Positions 39,280-48,208 of a stretch of 64,000 nt of DNA are shown here, piece by piece. Origin of the DNA: Sacculina carcini (taxonomy: Eukaryota; Arthropoda; Thecostraca; Sacculinidae); the NCBI GenBank assembly GCA_916048095.2, contig OU696577.1, positions 1,575,001-1,639,000 of the forward strand, given 5' to 3'. The translations under genes were made by a program, and so were the position numbers. Position 1 is the first letter of the stretch; every line of letters begins with the position of its first letter. The notes under the pieces are model-generated. The model saw nothing but the letters and a program-made list of their open reading frames with translations. It searched no databases and had not been told where the DNA came from.

Positions 39280-41464
39280 GCAATGGATGATTCCACTGTT
39301 ACTGGCGATGATCTCACGGATGCTGGCCACAACGCGACGGCTAACAAACAGGACAAAATCACCAGGTACACACAGACACTCACACGTGCGTCAAACTCAC
39401 ACTTTTGCCGCCAAAGTTTCTATCAAGGAACATGTTGGATTAAGCTTCAGAAGTGATTCGGAAGTACTTCTATGAGTTCGATTTAGAAGTTGTCATTCAT
39501 GACGCAGAGAAGGCATTCATTTCGTTTGTTTTTGTTTTCTGAACATTTATTTCGAGCCTAACACTTTCAGAACTGCAAAAATACTTAACTAAATTTGGAA
39601 ATATCAATGAAAAATTGAAATCGTAAGCAAAAATATTAACACATGAGCGGAACAAACAAAATTGACCCGTAATTGACTGATAACAAAAATAATAATAAAA
39701 TAAGATAAACACTTCGGAAGTGTATGAATCCTTACTTCTGAAGTGGTGAGTCGAATATACCAAACTGTGTCCAAGAATATCCATTAAGAATGTGGTTGGT
39801 ATATGAATGTGGTGTATATATGTCGAATATTTTGTCTTTCTCACCTACTATGCATGTCTATGATGTAGTAACGCACACATACAGTGAATATATAGCTCTA
39901 CTTGTCATGTGTTTTAAAGGTTTAAATAAATCTTGATATTGGCTTTTATCACATATGATTACTCTACATATTATGTATTTTGAATTTTTAACATTAACCA
40001 TATATTTGTATTTTTCCAACAACTCAATGTTCGATATATACGCAATAAAATACCAACAATGTGCTTCAATGCGCGTTCCACAGCTATTTCGGCTCGTCCA
40101 ATAACGAGAGCGCAAACGACGCTGACAGTGACGTCACGACGGGCTCGACCAATCAGAGAACGACACGTCGCACGGCCGCAGCTCCACCAGCCAATGAGCG
40201 ACCGACTCGTTCGAAGGCTCCGCCTAAACTGACAGCATCACCATTTGCCGCCGCCGCTGTCAGGTCTGAGAAAAATACTTAAATATTAACTTGTTTATTT
40301 TTTATGATTGATTCGGCAAAATGTGTATTTTTCTATCGTGTTTTGTTGTCGATTACCGGTTGATACTTCTAATATAGGAATTAAGCTGACATTATTGAGC
40401 TGCTGGCTATCCGTACTGTGTAATTATTAAAATACACGTGCAATTGTTCAATTAAAATTGTCTATGTGTAATTATAAATGTATGTATGTGTACTTATTAT
40501 CCCTATTGTCTTATGGTTGAATATTGTGTCTGATTTGCCTGCATATATTGTTGCGTCGTGTGAAGTAAGCGATCATGACAACACGTGTGTGTGTATATAT
40601 GTGTGTGTGTGCAGACAAAGAGCCGCCGGCGCTCCCACGATCGCCGCCAATACAAATGGCAGTGGCGGACGAACAGTGGCGCCCCCTGGTGCGGCAGTCA
40701 AGCGTAAAACTGGCGCCGACCAAAGCGAGCACGGCGATAACAACTCGACGGGCACGAGAAAATCGGCGCGACATCAAGCACCGGCCGCCACAACTAACAC
40801 GTCACAGGTGCCTGCACTATTGCCATCTCACTGGAGTTGTCTGTGTATTATTAATAATAATAATAATAACAATATGGTGCGTTGCCGGTGCATACACACA
40901 CACACACACACACACAAACATACACAAACACAAACGCGCTCACACAAACACACAAACACGCTCACATGCACCCACACACATATACAGATTTCTTCAAACG
41001 TCTAATTGTTTATATTGTATATGAGTCTTTTGCCTTTTGTTCAATGTTAAACCTATATTTGTCATGCTTGGTAATTTAGATTTTTGATGTTTTTTCATAA
41101 TGTGTCTGTTTGTTTATGAGCCATCGCTCGACCAACTGCTGTCTAAATGAGTCGTTTTTTGTACATTATTTATGATGTGTTTTTCGTGTGTAGAACAATA
41201 AACTCAAATTTACAAATTCACACACAGACAGACACGCACACACACACACATGTATGCGTGTGTCGGATGTGTTTGCTATTGGACGCGTGCAGTTTTGTTA
41301 TTCGGACATTTGGTTTTCTGCCAAGTTTAGCAGCCACTAGTTTCATGCTAACATGCTTACATGCTTTCATGCTAACATGCTAGTTTCATGCTTGTTTTCG
41401 TGCACTTTTATTGCAGGACAGCGCCAACACGCGAAGTAAACGAGTTGTTCGCGGCGGCAAATGA
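18969..41464 (+). CDS. PDS5: PDS5 sister-chromatid cohesion protein
   Basis: HEAT-repeat regulator of cohesin that works with WAPL and sororin or acetylated SMC3 to control cohesin release. Twenty-two coding exons: 18969-19049, 19870-20070, 20710-20894, 21781-21988, 22365-22502, 23153-23274, 28080-28217, 28802-29018, 29384-29574, 30373-31174, 32191-32340, 32880-33106, 34698-34815, 35234-35453, 36343-36481, 37648-37771, 38312-38450, 38592-38867, 39281-39365, 40084-40263, 40615-40807, 41417-41464. Sum 4,182 nt: 1,393 residues, between human PDS5A (1,337) and PDS5B (1,447). Landmarks in order: YPPGCREI, DVQLLVACCIADVLRVYAPD, RYFYLLENLAYVKS, LPQLEFK-equivalent VVPQLEFK, LWLAFLGR, VKERTLDKKFKIRKEAM, AKLLPDSVKAQEFIRKF, RFAAKLHKGLNR, LAHDPEFQQ, KLWVICDLAMN. 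The last 300 residues are disordered, acidic then basic, ending RSKRVVRGGK. Exon 10 is unusually long (802 nt) and GC-rich. Introns carry the minisatellite and most repeats of the window. Confidence 0.97.
19293..19520 (-). mobile_element. LINE 3' end, copy 2
   Basis: Shares the terminal segment that reads TGAGTACACAC on the minus strand with copies at 6385 and 34265 and abuts TG-rich DNA on its plus-strand left side. The coding part is heavily decayed. PDS5 intron 1. Confidence 0.5.
19750..19860. repeat. TG microsatellites before PDS5 exon 2
   Basis: Three TG runs (about 19770-19790, 19830-19852 and shorter ones) lead into the acceptor at 19869. A similar run lies at 19612-19634. Confidence 0.85.
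20165..20333 (-). mobile_element. dispersed retroelement tail (ACAGGCAAATCC repeat), copy 1
   Basis: Read on the minus strand it ends in CTGGATTTGCCTGTAATTAA followed by (TAA)n, typical of a LINE or SINE 3' tail. The core also includes GCTTCCGGTACATGGGG. Copies at 21615-21760 and 37062-37250 match along about 125 bases. I cannot name the parent element. Confidence 0.65.
20387..20670. mobile_element. hAT-type MITE (CAGTGGTTCT / GGGTCGC family)
   Basis: Left end CGGTGGCTGTTAAATCC, right end GTTAGGAATCACTG; internal order of segments equals that of 36668-37335. PDS5 intron 2, between the retroelement tail and the next exon. Confidence 0.55.
21615..21760 (+). mobile_element. dispersed retroelement tail (ACAGGCAAATCC repeat), copy 2
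   Basis: Opposite orientation to copy 1. Contains TTTCGAACTCTCTTTCTCTC, GCTTCCGGTATATGGGG and CTGGATTTGCCTGTAATTAT with a TTATTA tail. It ends only about 20 bases before PDS5 exon 4. Confidence 0.65.
22645..22782. mobile_element. hAT-like MITE end, copy 1 (pair with 31485-31575)
   Basis: Shares GGCTCGATGAA and GGGTTCAGTAC with the copy at 31485 and ends in GGTTAGCAACCACTG, an hAT-type terminus. A further hAT-like start, CAGTGGCGTAACTGGG, stands alone at about 22024. PDS5 intron 5. Confidence 0.5.
23286..27655. repeat. 33-bp minisatellite, about 132 units, in PDS5 intron 6
   Basis: Tandem copies of a 33-base unit, CTGTATATTATCATCACTGT plus CACTGTTTCCTCA, cover about 4.37 kb. Variants alternate TATT/TATC/TCTC and CACTG/CATTG; three units of 30 bases occur near 24080, 24836 and 24940. 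Because 33 is divisible by three and the unit has no stop in three plus frames and one minus frame, it creates open frames of 1,451-1,498 codons. These are artefacts: the flanking PDS5 exons (23153-23274, 28080-28217) join in frame across it. A rare CCCTG variant recurs at 25212, 25509, 25971, 26862 and 27258, all exact multiples of 33 apart, showing block duplication. Confidence 0.97.
28012..28079. repeat. TG microsatellite before PDS5 exon 7
   Basis: TG run from about 28023 to 28050 and further TG-rich sequence run up to the acceptor TAG at 28077-28079. On the other side of the exon, CT runs at 28226-28241 and 28285-28306 follow the donor. Confidence 0.85.
28461..28740. mobile_element. pogo/Tc1-mariner-like MITE, copy 3 (decayed)
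   Basis: TGCCGTATACTATCTATTTG and GGACGGCATGCCGTTC at the left and GACGTTCAAGTAG at the right resemble the termini of 33823-34185. The middle resembles the 7179 copy (AGAATTTTGAGAA, GGTAGATTT). PDS5 intron 7. Confidence 0.45.
29067..29330. mobile_element. hAT-type MITE, copy 2 of the 18.5/29.1/48.1-kb family
   Basis: Starts near AGTTCTCAACCTGTTT and follows the same order of segments as the copy at 18496 (TTTTCAAA, CATTTCTC, TTGAATTCTCGAG). The right end is unclear. PDS5 intron 8. Confidence 0.45.
31310..31455 (+). repeat. dispersed repeat, copy 2 (pair with 5690-5845)
   Basis: See the copy at 5690. Here the core reads CCACATCGCTTGGCCTTGAT then CTGTGCTGCAAGCAACTCGG. PDS5 intron 10. Confidence 0.55.
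31485..31575. mobile_element. hAT-like MITE end, copy 2
   Basis: Matches 22645-22782 through GGCTCGATGAACACG and GGGTTCAGTACCTCCAA. It is followed by CA repeats, as is the first copy. Confidence 0.5.
31609..31750. repeat. tandem duplication of a 71-bp unit in CA-rich DNA
   Basis: Two nearly identical units, each a CA run, then ATACACGTTTGTAAATATAT, TTGTTTGTGTAAAAAA and an A-rich piece. Starts near 31609 and 31680. Confidence 0.8.
31985..32160 (-). repeat. dispersed repeat pair, copy 1 (minus)
   Basis: The reverse complement shares GTTCAATGTTTAACCTA, TTTGTCAT, CTTGGTAATTTAGA and ATGAGTCGTTTTGTAC with 40981-41215. It ends against the TG tract that precedes PDS5 exon 11. Class unknown. Confidence 0.6.
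33112..33625. repeat. TG-rich minisatellite after PDS5 exon 12
   Basis: About 510 bases of (TG)n broken at regular points by TGTGCTCC, TGCTCGCG or GTTCC words, beginning five bases after the donor at 33107. Open frames in it encode Cys/Val or His/Thr repeats and are not genes. Confidence 0.9.
33823..34185. mobile_element. pogo/Tc1-mariner-like MITE, copy 2 (best preserved)
   Basis: Left TACCGTAGAGCCTATATTTG then AACGGCA; right, reverse-complemented, TACCGTAAAACATTTACTTG then AACGGCA. The 27-base inverted ends differ at about 7 places and each begins with TA, the Tc1/mariner/pogo target. No transposase. PDS5 intron 12. Confidence 0.75.
34235..34660 (-). mobile_element. LINE 3' end, copy 3 (longest)
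   Basis: The minus strand reads CLPSLEQRRLRGDCI and, after a frame change, KKYSFPYRCVDVWNQLGENI, the standard end of the reverse-transcriptase ORF in CR1/Jockey-like LINEs. It then ends with the shared tail GTGAGTACAC and runs into (CA)n. PDS5 intron 12, directly before exon 13. Confidence 0.75.
35461..35620 (-). mobile_element. LINE/SINE 3' tail
   Basis: The reverse complement reads GTTGTGGCAATAAATTAC followed by (TAT)-type repeats, a common LINE 3' end. It starts about eight bases after PDS5 exon 14's donor. Confidence 0.5.
36541..36612 (+). mobile_element. tRNA-derived SINE head
   Basis: A box GTAGCTCGGAGGCTGAGAC and B-box-like GCGGTTTGAATCTAG at tRNA-like spacing. Too degenerate for a working tRNA. 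PDS5 intron 15. Confidence 0.5.
36668..37335. mobile_element. hAT-type MITE with a nested retroelement tail
   Basis: Left end CAGTGGTTCTTAACTTCTGG at 36668; right end with TAGGAACCAG near 37330. The left half breaks off around 36950-37050, after GAGTTAAATTATGATTAAAC, and the right half resumes at about 37262 (GGCTTGGTTCGCGAAGCTTG). Between them sits copy 3 of the ACAGGCAAATCC repeat (37062-37250, plus orientation). The order gives relative age: the MITE is older. Confidence 0.65.
39240..39280. repeat. pure TG run abutting PDS5 exon 19 acceptor
   Basis: (TG)18 or so from 39240 to 39276, followed at once by TTAG and the exon at 39281. No pyrimidine tract is left between repeat and AG. Confidence 0.9.
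40981..41215 (+). repeat. dispersed repeat pair, copy 2 (plus)
   Basis: Inverted relative to 31985-32160. It begins right after a CA microsatellite (40888-40980) and contains GTTCAATGTTAAACCTATAT, GCTTGGTAATTTAGA and ATGAGTCGTTTTTTGTAC. Confidence 0.6.
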
Positions 41465-41731
41465 GCTCGGCCAATACAACACTTCATCTTCACGTGTGTG
41501 TGTGTGTTAGCTCGCCTTGTTCACCGCTATTCGACAAACTCATCCAGCTTGCCTTGTGTGTGTGTGTGTGTGTGTGTGTTGGTATGTCATGAGTGCACGC
41601 ACTCCTAGAACATTGTATATTTGATTTGTACTCACGAGTGTGCGTTTGTGTGTGTGTGTGTGTGTGTGTTTGTGTTAATTTGTGTACATGTAATTATTCC
41701 GAACCACCCGGCTGTTACAAATGGGCGCGCT

Positions 41732-41773
<42 letters not shown>

Positions 41774-42224
41774 GAACGATGCGGTGACATTTCACACGTG
41801 CCACAAACAGTGCGTATTTATTGAGTGTTTTCGCCGCGTGTCGAAATTTCAGGACAAGCGAAGTTTTGCTAGTTTTTTGTGTGTTTGTGCGATTTGTTAG
41901 CCCATTTTCACGCAATTTTGTTGATGCGTCGCGTTTCATTTTCACGCGTTTCTGCTGTGTTTGTGAGGTGGTATCTTTTCAATTTGTGTGTCCGTGTTGA
42001 TAGCATGTGTGTGTGTGTGTGTGTGTGTGTGTCACTCCTGTATCTGTGCTGTTTGCCTGTGTGTTGTTCGTGTTATTCGTTCAGTTATACAGAGAGGGAG
42101 ATCATTTTTCGTGTTGTTGTTGTTGATGTCACAATTGACAGTTGTCCTTGAAGGTCATCTCATAATGGTTTGGCTATTGGCCGATATTTGTTGGAATTCG
42201 TCCTATAGTTATGCAATTGTGAGA

Positions 42225-42292
42225 TTGCCAAAAGTCGCCGCACCACTAGGGAATCGAACCCAGGACCCCTGGGTCTATGTATAACTCACTCG
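42225..42292 (-). mobile_element. tRNA-derived SINE head
   Basis: The minus strand carries the B box GGGTTCGATTCCC and an upstream A-box-like GGTTCGAGTGAG. The frame GNRTQDPW on the plus strand is the familiar translation of such SINE heads. Confidence 0.5.
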
Positions 42293-43089
42293 AACCATAC
42301 TGATGTTTTCTTGCGTAAACTGCCGACAATGCGATAGAATTGAATGTCCGGTACAAATACTGATTCGAACTTCCATATTTCAAACTGAAATGTGGTAAAG
42401 TGCGGTAGTTGTGTGTCGATCTGCTATCATCTTGTTATCGGCGATCTGCCTCTAGGTCCAAGAGGTCGACGGACGTCCAGATCAAAGATCATCTTCAAGG
42501 GACCGTATTTCAGATGATTAAGACCGTATGAAGATGATATCCATCTTGAAACTGTTCTATAGGGAGGACAGTGACCATTTAACTCAGAGCTCAAAACGAT
42601 TTTCAGCTCACTAACCTACTACAACACTGAAACAACTCAGGTTCAGATTGCGGTCGGGAGCTTGGCTTTCACATCGCCACCCCTCCACTGACACTGCGCT
42701 CATTTTATTCAAAACTGATGCTCGTGACAATCAAACAGCATCTCCATGCAATAATTTCTATGTTTCTTAAAGCCATTGATAAAAAACCTGACCAAGAACA
42801 TGTCGAGTGTAGTTCCTCATTTTTCGCCATGCCCCGCATTTTTAACGGAAACATCCTAGCGCCAATACTGACACAAGCCATGCCTAAACTTGTGCAATGT
42901 GATAAATGTTAAAGTACACGTTCTGAATATCCTCTATCAATATGGAGTATTGTGTATTTTCCACGGAGTTATAAAATAAAAAAATACAGCAATTTCAATT
43001 GTTCAATATGAGAAAACGTCCGTCATACTTTGGCATTCCAATTGATATGGTCAAAATAGAATTTAAGTTGAAAACATGAGCACCTACAC

Positions 43090-43193
43090 TCGAAATATCC
43101 ATGGTCAGGATTTTCGGAGGGGGCCCAAGAGGACTTGACACATTTTTAGGGCTTTAGCCCTCCCAAGTTCCCCCCGCCCTAGCACCGCCACTG
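43090..43193. mobile_element. hAT-type terminus
   Basis: Ends AGCACCGCCACTG, inverted CAGTGGCGGTGC, a common hAT terminus. A related end, GGCGCCGCCACTG, lies at about 10838-10850. In both the adjoining sequence reads CTCCAAGTTC or CTCCCAAGTTCC. Left ends not found. Confidence 0.45.
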
Positions 43194-43895
43194 ATCACGT
43201 GTCAACCACAAGGGCGTTTTGAACCGGTCGCCCGCCAACGAAGTCGCGGCTAAAATGTGCCAACTGTCAGTGAGACTTGTGCGGTGGCGTACACTACGTG
43301 TATCTTGTCCTCTGCCATCCTTTATCGCTTCTCTATCGCTTGAAACTGTTCAGTATCCTGCAGTCAAACTGGGACCATGGGGAATTTCACCTGCTTCATA
43401 CACAAACAAGAGCACAGCGAATTGTGATGCTGTTTCTACAATATTCACCTCTCGCGAGCATATTGATATCACGCCAGAAAACACTGATTGGTACGTGTGC
43501 GAGTATGTACTAGGCTGAGTCAAAGCTGAAATGAGGTGAGTGTTCTTCCGTAATTGTCCATGTTCTTTCAGACATGCATATAACTAAGCTTGGTGTAGAC
43601 GGGTATACCACATTATATGATCTCAAGTACACGGGTCACATATGATACCATAGCGCACGCCTATGGCATCCACATATCGTTAATAATTCACGTATTTGAA
43701 TTCAAGAATACGAGTAATAGGAATTTGAATATATGATAAAGCCCCTGACTGGATTATCAGCGAAAGATTCACAGCTGGTGTTTGACACTCAGTTTTTACT
43801 TCTCAAACATGCGTTGTCAAGAATTGACATGATGGAGTTCATCCAATGGCACCCATCCAAGTATACTTTGCAGTGAAAACGAAGGGCATAAATGC

Positions 43896-46198
43896 ATGTT
43901 GAAAACGGTGAAAACACAATGCTTTTCTGCGTTCAACCGGCGTAGGGTACGCGCAAGATCTCGAGTAAAACGGGACGTCTCCTTGGAAGGGGACTGGAGA
44001 AAAGCCAATGTCACGTTCAAACGTCGCGTGCTGCATCTTTATGAGACCAACCAATTGATGGACGTCGAATTCCATGTGTACAACAACTCGGTGAGTACCT
44101 TCTCTTACCGCTGTCCTGTGGGAAACCTTCAAATGGAAAATATTTGAAAGACTGGAAAATACGGCACGTTTTATTGAAGCGGTGTTTGGGCGTTTTTTCA
44201 GAATGGTACAGAATCTCACTCCGACAATCGGTTGGACACATCTCTCTCCAACGGTCATACCAATGGCCGTGCTCGAAGCACACGTTCACAACAGACTACG
44301 CATCCAGCAAGAGAGCTCAACTTTCAGCACAGTCCTCCTGGAGACCCATCAGCAGACAAGGTCGTGGTGAGAGCGCATCGTCTAGTCGTGGCCATGGCTA
44401 GTGAAGAGCTACAGCGGCTGCTGTATCTCGAGGACGAGTGTGATCGACAATTACCGTTCATAGTCGACGTTGAGTGCAGTTGTCCCCCTGCCTTCCGAGA
44501 TATGATTGAGTGAGTGTTTCTTTTGGTAACATGATCCACACGATCACGGTAAATCAGTCGAACGCCATCAGATTCACCGTCCACTCTTTCAGAGTTTTTG
44601 GTTTAGTGTTTTTATTCCCCCTTAATCTAACAGTATAATGCACATGTAGCATTTTGAAACAGAAGCATAAACAAAACTAACCAGATATGACAAGTGACAA
44701 ATGTTTGTTCGGATTGACCTAAGCGTCAACTCATGTAGCTACTCATTTTCGTACACGCTACATTTTCGTACACGCTTACATCGCTACTCGTCCAGTTCAA
44801 CGGAACAAATGTGTTAAAATCATATTGGTGGCGGTATTGGCTCGTGTTTATGCAGCTTCATCTACACTGGAGAATGTCGGATAGACGTGGTTGATAAGGC
44901 CCGCGACATCTTCCATCTGGCCAAGAAATATCGCCTACAGTCTCTGTTGGTCTACATCTCCAAGTTCATTACGAACGCCATCAACAACTACCGCTTCACC
45001 CCGCGCACGTGCGCCAATCTGCTATTTTTCCTCGAGTTTGTATTGGAGCTACAGGAGCCACAGTTGCTCGACACATGCTGGAGCCTGATGGACCGGCACG
45101 CCGCCCGTATTGTCAGCTCCGACGACTTCCTGCGACTCGACAAGACCATGCTAGCAACGCTGCTGCGGCGTGAATCCTTCGACATCGGTGACGAACTGGT
45201 CAAATTCCTGACTATAAAACGCTGGGCGGATCGGCAACTTCAGGTCCAACGAGCCAGCAGCAACGTCACGGATTCGCCGGTTGGTTTGCCGCGGGATCTC
45301 GTGTCCGACTTGATGCCCTACATCCGTTTGGAGCTCATTTCCGAAACGGATTTCATCAAGTCTGTGGTGCCGTCCGGTTTGATTGGTCCTCAAGAACTGG
45401 TCAGTTTCTTTATGACAACCGGTATCTCGATGCCTCGATCTCTGGACTTGTACAACGCTGCCGCCGCCGCGAGGAGCCTGATTGCTCGCAGGCCTCAGCC
45501 ATCAGTCGTACCATTCGAACGCTGCCTGCGCTTCCGTACCGGCTTCCAGCTGCCGCGCGAAATGATGGCCGTCGCACACGAGGTGCGACTGCAGGTGGAC
45601 GCACCGGTGCGGGTGGACGGCGTGTGTCTGGGCTATGTGCTCAGTCAGATGGAGATGGGCGTGACGGTGCGCGTGCAGGGACCGTTCGAGCGCGTCCAGT
45701 GGACTGATATGTTTTCGCAGTACTGTCCCGTGTCGGGTGACGTGTCGCAGCGAGGACACGCGGACATGCGCATCTTCTTCCGCCAGCCAGTGCGACTTGA
45801 ACCAGGCCTCTGCTACAAGATTGTTGCCAAAATCGACCGCTGGACACTAACAGGTATACTATTCAAATATTTGATGCGTCAACAAGGTCAGTTTTGATCA
45901 ATAAAGCTTCAAGTGTATATTTGTCATATAGTATTTTTAGGCTTACGTTATATCTGCTTGGCGAATAAACCGCAGCTTGCTTGCTTGATAACATAAGTTG
46001 TTCGTCTGCCTGTTGTCTGTGGTAGGTGACGAATTGGGATTGTGGGGAGGTCAGAGTGGTCCCTGTCGGGTTCGAACCGACAGCAACGTGCGTGTCTACT
46101 TTCTGGAAGCAGCCGTCGAAAAAGGTCGCGACATTCCGTTTGCCAACATGGATCAGTGTCGGGGACTGATCACCGAGATTCTCTTCAACACATGTTAA
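43896..46198 (+). CDS. BTB-BACK-PHR domain protein (BTBD1/2/3/6-like, divergent)
   Basis: Probable substrate adaptor for a cullin-3 ubiquitin ligase, by family. Exons 43896-44090, 44202-44509, 44856-45853, 46026-46198; 1,674 nt, 557 residues. The ATG at 43896 precedes DWRKANVTFKRRVLHLYE, the helix found before the BTB fold in this family. BTB: LMDVEFHVYNNS, then AHRLVVAMASEEL and FIYTGECRIDVVDKARDIFH. BACK follows (ANLLFFLEFVLELQEPQLLD). The C-terminus (residues about 386-557) is a PHR beta-sandwich: FRTGFQLPREM, VDGVCLGY, DELGLWGG, GLITEILF. The second exon inserts roughly 45 polar residues between the first BTB strand and its first helix, where relatives have a short loop. The vertebrate paralogue cannot be decided. 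Confidence 0.88.
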
Positions 46199-46322
46199 GC
46201 CTTGATCCGCTTATGACAATCCTCTTATCAATGTATCAAACGGATGCACAATATTCAGAGGCACTGTTTACTGATTTGCTTGTCAAACTTGGTGGTCCAA
46301 CATTCGATTAGGAATCATTTTC

Positions 46323-46328
46323 ATTAAA
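46323..46328 (+). terminator. candidate poly(A) signal ATTAAA after the BTB-PHR gene
   Basis: ATTAAA, the commonest variant of the poly(A) hexamer, 125 bases after the stop at 46196-46198. A second candidate AATAAA lies at 46589-46594. Confidence 0.3.
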
Positions 46329-46797
46329 TTTGTCTTTATTCAGCGGATTTTTACCACACTGCCGAGTCTGTTGAAGTGTCACACATTAGAGTTGTACAAC
46401 AATAGCGCATAGTTGAGTTTTTATGCTATCTCATAGTATTGTTTGTGACGAAGACGCCAGTAGACGCCATCCGCAAGCGTGGCGTTCAAAATTCCCTTCT
46501 CAATCCATAATAATAACTGCCCCATGGTCCAATCTACAATTCACATATATTCATAACAACTTGACTCGGAAATAACCATAACTCGAAAAATAAAATAGGA
46601 AAAGTTTGACACACACTGATAAAATATGGTAGTAGATAGAGAGAACAGTGTTCCGCGTCGCCGTATTTATGTCAACCCACAATTCAATGTTCAGAGTGTA
46701 ATAAACGTCCAGTGATTGTTTGTATTTTTCAGAGCACACGTACATTTACAATCACGTACACATTTGAATAACACTAAAATTTCACGGAGGCACCAGC

Positions 46798-47000
46798 TTA
46801 TTTCTTGCCGGAGCAAGGCCGTCTCTCGCGGCTCCACGGAATGATGTGATACTTTCCTGCCCACGGGTTTGACGAGCTCGTCCGGGAACGCCATCGTTTG
46901 CATTTAAGGATGAATGACAAAATTGATAGAAGTGTTCGCATAAACCTAACAAATGTACGTACCAAAAGCGATCGTCGCCGCACATCGCACCAACTTGCAT
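46798..47000 (-). CDS. candidate two-exon micro-ORF, unrecognised
   Basis: Speculative. On the minus strand ATG at 47000-46998 opens MQVGAMCGDDRF and runs to a donor gtacgt at 46962. An acceptor GACGAG before 46876 restores frame into SSNPWAGKYHIIPWSRERRP and a TAA at 46800-46798, giving 38 residues. The second exon is GC-richer than its surroundings, and its reading frame looks protein-like. Nothing matches a family I recognise, and the 86-base intron is short for this window. Confidence 0.15.
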
Positions 47001-47984
47001 GATACGTGAACTTACACACGGACATACATAGGTTTGACAAACGCTTGGCACATACACACTGCTGTCACATCAATCGCACCAAGAATCTACACAATATGCT
47101 CCGTGTGTGTGTGTGTGTGTGTGTGATCGTGTGCGTGTACTAGCCACTGACCGCGACACTGAGGGGGTCATTTGAGGGGGTCAATGCGACAGTGACGACA
47201 CAGTGTGGCACAGTTGCCAGATGAGATGCCAAACACGCAGCAGAGCTCGACAAAAGCAGTGCTGGTGTGTGTGTGTGTGTCTGCGTGTGTGTGTGTGTGT
47301 GTGTGTGTCTGCGTCTGCGTGTGTGTGTGTCTGCGTGTGTGTGTGTGTACGCGTTGTATGCTCGTGTTTGACACACTCCAATGTCCGTCGGTTTGTGGGA
47401 ATATGTAAAAGCGCATACACACACACACACACACATACATGTACATACATACACACACACACACACATCATCAAGCTGATAACGAACTCGTGGAGATGTT
47501 GACAGTTGCAAGTGTCAATGTCAATAGACAACAAAGGACAGCCGACTACACGTGAGTTTGCGATACGCGGTGCTTAGGAGCTGTGTCAATTGCCAAAAAG
47601 CCGAGCTGGACTGATCTGAGGCAGTCGTGAAGGAAGACTGGTCCATCATCTGAAAGTGGCGCTTATTTTAAGACGAATGAATTGCAGAAGCATCAAGCAT
47701 ATCAAAATGATTAGCAAACGCAAATACAAAACCAATTAACAAAGCAACGCAAAAACTGAGATGAACGTTGATTAACATCAAATACATGTTGAAAAAATTA
47801 AAAAACATTACAAGACACAACACACACACACACACACCTCATCACAACTTGATACTTAGTTTCAAAGACCACAGCAGCGTATGAGAAACGAATGTCGCTT
47901 ACGAGAAAATATACACCTGGGTCATTTGGGATATGTCTCACTAGAACAGGAGATACGAGCCTGTAGATATATGTAGATTTTGTT

Positions 47985-48208
47985 TCAATAAATTATATGT
48001 TTAACCCATGCATTATATTTTCCTGAAAAACGTAGTTTTGCTTAATCCTCTTAAAGAGAGTTGTATGAATGAATATTTAAAACAAAGTTTTGCTATTACG
48101 TCGTTTGTATTTTTCTATTTTCGTATATCTATCAAGAATTCCGGGGGTGCTTGAACTAACTGCTGATTAGAAAGGGCTGCAAACACTGGGAAAGGTTGAT
48201 AAACACTG
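47985..48208. mobile_element. hAT-type MITE, copy 3 of the 18.5/29.1/48.1-kb family (reverse)
   Basis: The reverse complement starts CAGTGTTTATCAACCTTTCC and then follows the 18496 copy: CCCCCGGAATTCTTGATAG, AACGACGTAATA, AAGCAAAACTACG. The far end is not defined. Confidence 0.55.

Larger units (their letters stand above)
41465..43895. other. PDS5 3' region and spacer to BTB-PHR gene
   Basis: Contains TG runs at 41494-41508, 41556-41579, 41648-41670, 41738-41771 and 42004-42032, a tRNA-derived SINE head (42225-42292) and an hAT-like end (about 43090-43193). I find no poly(A) hexamer for PDS5 that stands out, and no other gene. Confidence 0.5.
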
